Shown: positions 60,491 to 64,000 of the stretch, one piece after another
Layout: every line of letters starts with the position of its first letter
Position numbering within the stretch: the first letter of the stretch is position 1
Assembly: GCF_963675165.1 (NCBI RefSeq)
Contig: NC_087377.1
Coordinates: 5,642,042 to 5,706,041 of the forward strand
Direction of reading: 5' to 3'
Source: Halichondria panicea
Taxonomy: Eukaryota; Porifera; Demospongiae; Suberitida; Halichondriidae
Length of the DNA: 64,000 bases
Notes under the pieces: model-generated
The model's database searches: none
Told to the model about the DNA's origin: nothing
Seen by the model: only the letters and a program-made list of their open reading frames with translations
Translations under genes and position numbers: made by a program

Positions 60491-60799
60491 GAGTGTTTGT
60501 CAACTGTCAGTGAGCTAGCTGGTCTTGAAGATACCTATTTTACACACAGAAAGTGCAGTATAGTGCATGCAGTAGTAGTAGATCTAAGAAGTAAACTAAT
60601 GTGGTGGAACATCTCCTCTGCAGATACCTATTATGTATATAGATGTTTCATCATTGAACAGTCTGCGAGAGTGTTTTTTGAGTATGGTAAAGCCAAAGAG
60701 TTGGAACAATGATTTATTTATGGTTCAAATTGATAAAGCCTTCAAGATAGCCGAAGCCAAACCCACCTCGCATCTACAAGCATGTTTGGATATTTTACC

Positions 60800-61224
60800 A
60801 CTCGTGTGGGCACACAGTCATGATGCATTGGTGGTTTTACGATTGGGCAGGAAGCCAGGCAGTAAACAACCAGCTATGAAAGACACCACTTGGCCACAAA
60901 AGATGGTTGGATGATGGCACACCTAAAGGGGCATAAACACAGCTAAAATTGGAAGATATGAAAATTATTCTCAGCTGCCACGATTATTTTAAAAACGAGA
61001 AAAGTGCCTTGCACCAAAATCTGGAGGCCAAAGGTCACACTGTTTTGTATGTTCCAAAGTTCCACTGTGAGCTCAACGGTATTGAGCGTGTATGGGGGCA
61101 CGCCAAGTGGACTATGAGAGAGAGCAACATCATCTTGAACAATAATTTCTTGTTTTCTCAAACGATTCCAGACACATGCAAACCACACATTATAAATTAT
61201 TTGCACCATCTCAGTAGAAACTGA
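60800..61224 (+). pseudogene. DDE-superfamily transposase C-terminal relic (PKFHCELN family)
   Basis: Fragments: RLGRKPGSKQPAMKDTTW (about 60841), LEDMKIILSCHDYFKNEKSA then LHQNLEAKGHTVLYV, and PKFHCELNGIERVWGHAKW (about 61054-61110). The 'LPKFHCELNPIE..W...K' motif carries the last catalytic Glu of an IS630/Tc1-related DDE family found in fungi and animals. Frameshifts near 60912 and lack of the first Asp block show a truncated copy. Confidence 0.65.
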
Positions 61225-61696
61225 AATGCCACCAGAGAATATTTCGTGATTGGTTTGCACAAAAAATGGGTGGTTAGCTAGTAAAACCACTACAATTTCT
61301 CTACCCTCACGTGCAGCTTATTCAAGTAGATAATTTTATACGTTGCCTACATGATTAAATTTTATATTTTTTTAAACGATTGATCATCGGATCAAAAAGA
61401 AGATTAAAACTGCATCAGAAATACTGACCAAACATTAATTTGGCCTAGGCTTAATGCTAGTGTTTTATACGTACTGCTCAACTTTTATGAAATTACAACT
61501 AAAACGTATATTAATTGTTAGCTTGAACGTAGGTAATGTCGCTCATAAACTTAAAACGGCACCACGCGGGATGCATTTTCTGGAGAAGTGAAACTTAAGG
61601 TTGGAGGTGAGCGTACTACTTATGCCGATTTAAAGCTAGTACACTGATAATAAAAAGACACATGCACACTAAGTGTCATGCATAAACTTATTCAGC

Positions 61697-63458
61697 AAAG
61701 AAAAGTACAAAGCATACAGAGAAATATTTCCTTGTCGAGTGGTCTTGTGACAAAACTGTCACTGTTGTTCAAGAAAAACACATCCGGCGGATCCATACTC
61801 AGAATGATATTACTGAAGGCACAGCGTACCCGGTTAAATATGGGAGCAAATACCTTGATGCGACTGTACTTGCTATAGGTACGTTATAATATCTGTACTG
61901 ATACTAGCATAAGCTTGTGCATGTGTAGAGAACGATTTACAAGGCACACATTACTATCTTTGATTTTGTTCACAGGAACAGAAGAAGACATAAAAAAGTT
62001 TGAGCAAGAATACCAGCAGCCTGATGAAGAAGAGAAGACTGAAGAACCACCCAAGAAAAGATTGAAAAAGCAGGACGCAAACAAAGAAAATACTCCTAAA
62101 CAACAGAAAAAAAAGAAAACGAAGGAACCTACAAAGAGAAAAACAAAAGAACTTAAAACAAAAGAACCTAAACCACCTACAGGAGCTATTTTAACTGTGG
62201 GAGACCAACAGCCCCCAATAGACCTGACGAAGTCTGATTCTCCCCATCCCCTGCAAGATCCCACCCTCAGCCCAACTATATCGATGCAGAACATTCAAAA
62301 CCCTCCCACCCTCAGCCCGACGCAAAACAGTCAAAACCCTCCCATCCTCAGCCCGATGCAGAGCATTCAAAACCCAGTTAACCTCCAGAAAGATCTCACC
62401 CCCAGCCCTACTGTGTCCCAGACATCAAAACCACTGTTTTCACCGCTTTCTCCTAACCCTGACTGGTACAGCTCTGTCTATGGTAAGTACGTATAATATT
62501 ATACTTACATGTACCTGTGTGTGACTACTGACGTGACATGTATGCTTTTTTTTTTACAGATAACAATAACTCAACGAATATGGATATCAGTAACTCGCCG
62601 TCGCCCATCAACAACACTGTTGAATCTACTGAGCTCCTTTAAGCTAGACTTGACATTCATGAGTTACAGGAAAGGGTAGGAATTCTCGAGGACACTCTTA
62701 AGTCTGTACTGGAGCAGCTGGAGCGACAAGAGATGTATGGGCTTACAGCAGAATCCTACCTGCAACCGCGCATCATGACCTCATGACCTCAGACCCCACA
62801 CAGATATATCCAACCTAGCCAATTGAGATTGACCCAGACCCAGCAGCCACCTCAAAACCAGCCATATCAGAACCAGCCATATCAGAACCAGCAGCCATAT
62901 CAGAACCAGCCACCTCAGAACCAGCAGCCACCTCAAAACCAGCCACATCAGAACCAGCCATATCAGAACCAGCAGCCATATCAGAACCAGCAGCCACCTC
63001 AGAACCAGCAGCCACCTCAGAACCAGCAGCCACCTCAGCAGTCACCTCAAACTGATGGCACAGCTCCTAGCCCACTACCACTGCGCAAGGAAAAGTCTCT
63101 GAACAATGCCTTGCCATCATCAGAAATTAAGAAGAAGAACCTACAGCCAAAGACTACCACTTTGGCCCAAAACAAAAAGCTCCAATATGAAAGCAAGGCA
63201 CCAACCCTAGCATTGAGACTGGCAAGGCTTACATACTTTGGAGAAGATATAATGGCTAGATGTACACCCAATGGATGTCGAGATCAACCAGCACTTCCGA
63301 GGCAAGAACTCTTCGAACTTAAGTCTGAGATTTTTCGTATTTTCCCTGTGTACTGGTGCAATCCAGTAGGATTTGAAACTCTATGGGGAAACTGTCTTAC
63401 CTCAATTGAACAAGGTTGCAAAAGAATAAGGAGAGGAATGCAGCAACAAGAGAACTGA
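61697..63458 (+). pseudogene. Second BEN-type gene with two in-frame stop codons
   Basis: Exon 1 (about 61697-61878, first exon boundary uncertain) encodes TEKYFLVEWSCDKTVTVV and YPVKYGSKYLDATVLAIG, parallel to exon 1 of the BEN gene at 36166. Exon 2 is 61976-62482 (Lys-rich then Pro/Ser-rich) and exon 3 is 62560-63458. Exon 3 contains a coiled coil (LDIHELQERVGILEDTLKSV), QNQPYQNQ tandem repeats (about 62850-63040) and a C-terminal BEN-like segment with LARLTYFGEDIMARCTPNG and ELKSEIFRIFP then CLTSIEQGCKRIRR. Two stops are in frame: TAA 62640-62642 and TGA 62784-62786. An alternative acceptor (TTTAAG, exon from 62645) would avoid the first and keep phase; nothing obvious avoids the second. 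Probably a recent pseudogene or a misassembled gene. Confidence 0.65.
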
Positions 63459-63699
63459 TGATTATTAATTTTCACAAGTTTTAGTTATTGCACACCTGTT
63501 TATTTTGCATACTTAATTAAATTTTAAATTGAATTATTGACTACACAATACTTTTTATTGACACATGAATACTTGTTACTATAGTAATGAAGAATGTATA
63601 CTTCAAGATTGAATGTACCGTATACATGACTTTATTTATGATTTAAAAAAACAATAACACCACTCAGTATAAAATTATACGTGTAATAATTATGTTTTG

Positions 63700-64000
63700 T
63701 CAGTAGCCAGTTGCTGCTCCTTGTAGCTCAATGACTCTGGGAAGTACCTTCTTTAGATGGCCAATGTACTTCTGGCATTTCGCAATAGTGACTGTTCTCC
63801 AAAATGTGTGTATACCGTCAATCAGTTCTTGCTTGCACTTGGGTTTGATTTCTCTTCTGAGAAACTCTTTGAGTTCATGCCATAAGTTTTCTATTGGGTT
63901 ACAGTCGGGGCTCTCGGGGGGTGTTTTCCACCAATTGACTCTGTTCGTTACCATGAACGCAGCAGCATGCCGTGATGTGTGCTTAGGGTCATTATGGTCA
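63700..64000 (-). CDS. Tc1/mariner (IS630-type DDE_3) transposase, C-terminal part, runs off the window
   Basis: The minus-strand frame enters at the right edge with HNDPKHTSRHAAAF, the second catalytic Asp block (normally DNDPKH). It continues with NWWKTPPESPDCNPIEN, where the third acidic residue sits, and ends AATGY with stop TGA at 63702-63700. This is the C-terminal third of a Tc1-like cut-and-paste transposase. The visible part has no stop or frameshift. The 'D' before NDPKH reads H/N here because the window starts within it, so activity cannot be judged. Confidence 0.8.
   Translation of the reverse strand, partial: DHNDPKHTSRHAAAFMVTNRVNWWKTPPESPDCNPIENLWHELKEFLRREIKPKCKQELIDGIHTFWRTVTIAKCQKYIGHLKKVLPRVIELQGAATGY

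Noticed and set aside
1-64000. tRNA, rRNA and other structured RNA genes
   Set aside because: I looked for tRNA A/B-box pairs and conserved rRNA words by eye and found none convincing. A tRNAscan-SE and Infernal run would be needed to exclude them.

Overview
Eukaryotic, metazoan nuclear DNA. Genes are split by GT/AG introns, the DNA is AT-rich with many ATAATTATA-like tracts, and the palindrome TACATGTACA is scattered through introns. One conserved animal gene is present, and the mobile-element complement (BEN-domain transposons, KDZ-type relics, integrase-core relics, Ulp1/PHD fragments) resembles that of early-branching animals. A demosponge is my best guess, by inference only; no species-specific marker is visible.

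Region 1 (1-11.5 kb) is one large plus-strand gene, a folliculin-interacting protein (FNIP1/FNIP2 orthologue). I could phase 23 coding exons (1288-11356) covering about 1355 codons; only the extreme N-terminal exon is missing. Its product should work with folliculin in nutrient and AMPK/mTORC1 signalling at the lysosome.

Region 2 (11.5-19.2 kb) opens with small transposons and a RecQ-like fragment. It then holds a large inverted duplication: two divergently transcribed, nearly identical genes for secreted proteins with two WxxW (mucin/CILP-type) domains each, at 13741-14950 (minus) and 17895-19107 (plus). A 200-N gap (16277-16476) sits inside the palindrome. The 866 bases before it are repeated exactly after it, so this looks like an unmerged contig overlap rather than real tandem DNA.

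Region 3 (19.2-32.4 kb) is a transposon graveyard: a 3.2 kb terminal-inverted-repeat element with integrase-core and P-like relics, a decayed Ty3/Gypsy element, a tyrosine-recombinase relic, an RPA-like OB-fold fragment and MITEs.

Region 4 (32.4-38.2 kb) is the most intact system: a 5.8 kb DNA transposon with matching termini and tandem subterminal repeats. Two divergent spliced genes share a 177-bp promoter region: an 870-aa Transposase_21 (CACTA/EnSpm-type) transposase and a 326-aa BEN-domain protein. A rearranged relic lies at 43.5-44.4 kb, and a second BEN-type gene with the same layout, carrying two in-frame stops, is at 61.7-63.5 kb.

Region 5 (38.2-64 kb) holds a Mutator-like foldback element with a 9-bp target duplication, a pogo-like MITE, BEL/Pao and PHD scraps, a Ulp1/PHD fragment, a SAP-containing relic, and a decayed multi-exon KDZ-type transposase gene (54.7-58.3 kb) broken by another transposon with 5-bp target duplications. 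A BamHI-site minisatellite, two DDE-transposase pieces and a Tc1-like transposase running off the right edge complete it. Apart from FNIP, the WxxW pair and the BEN transposon, I see no gene that looks functional.
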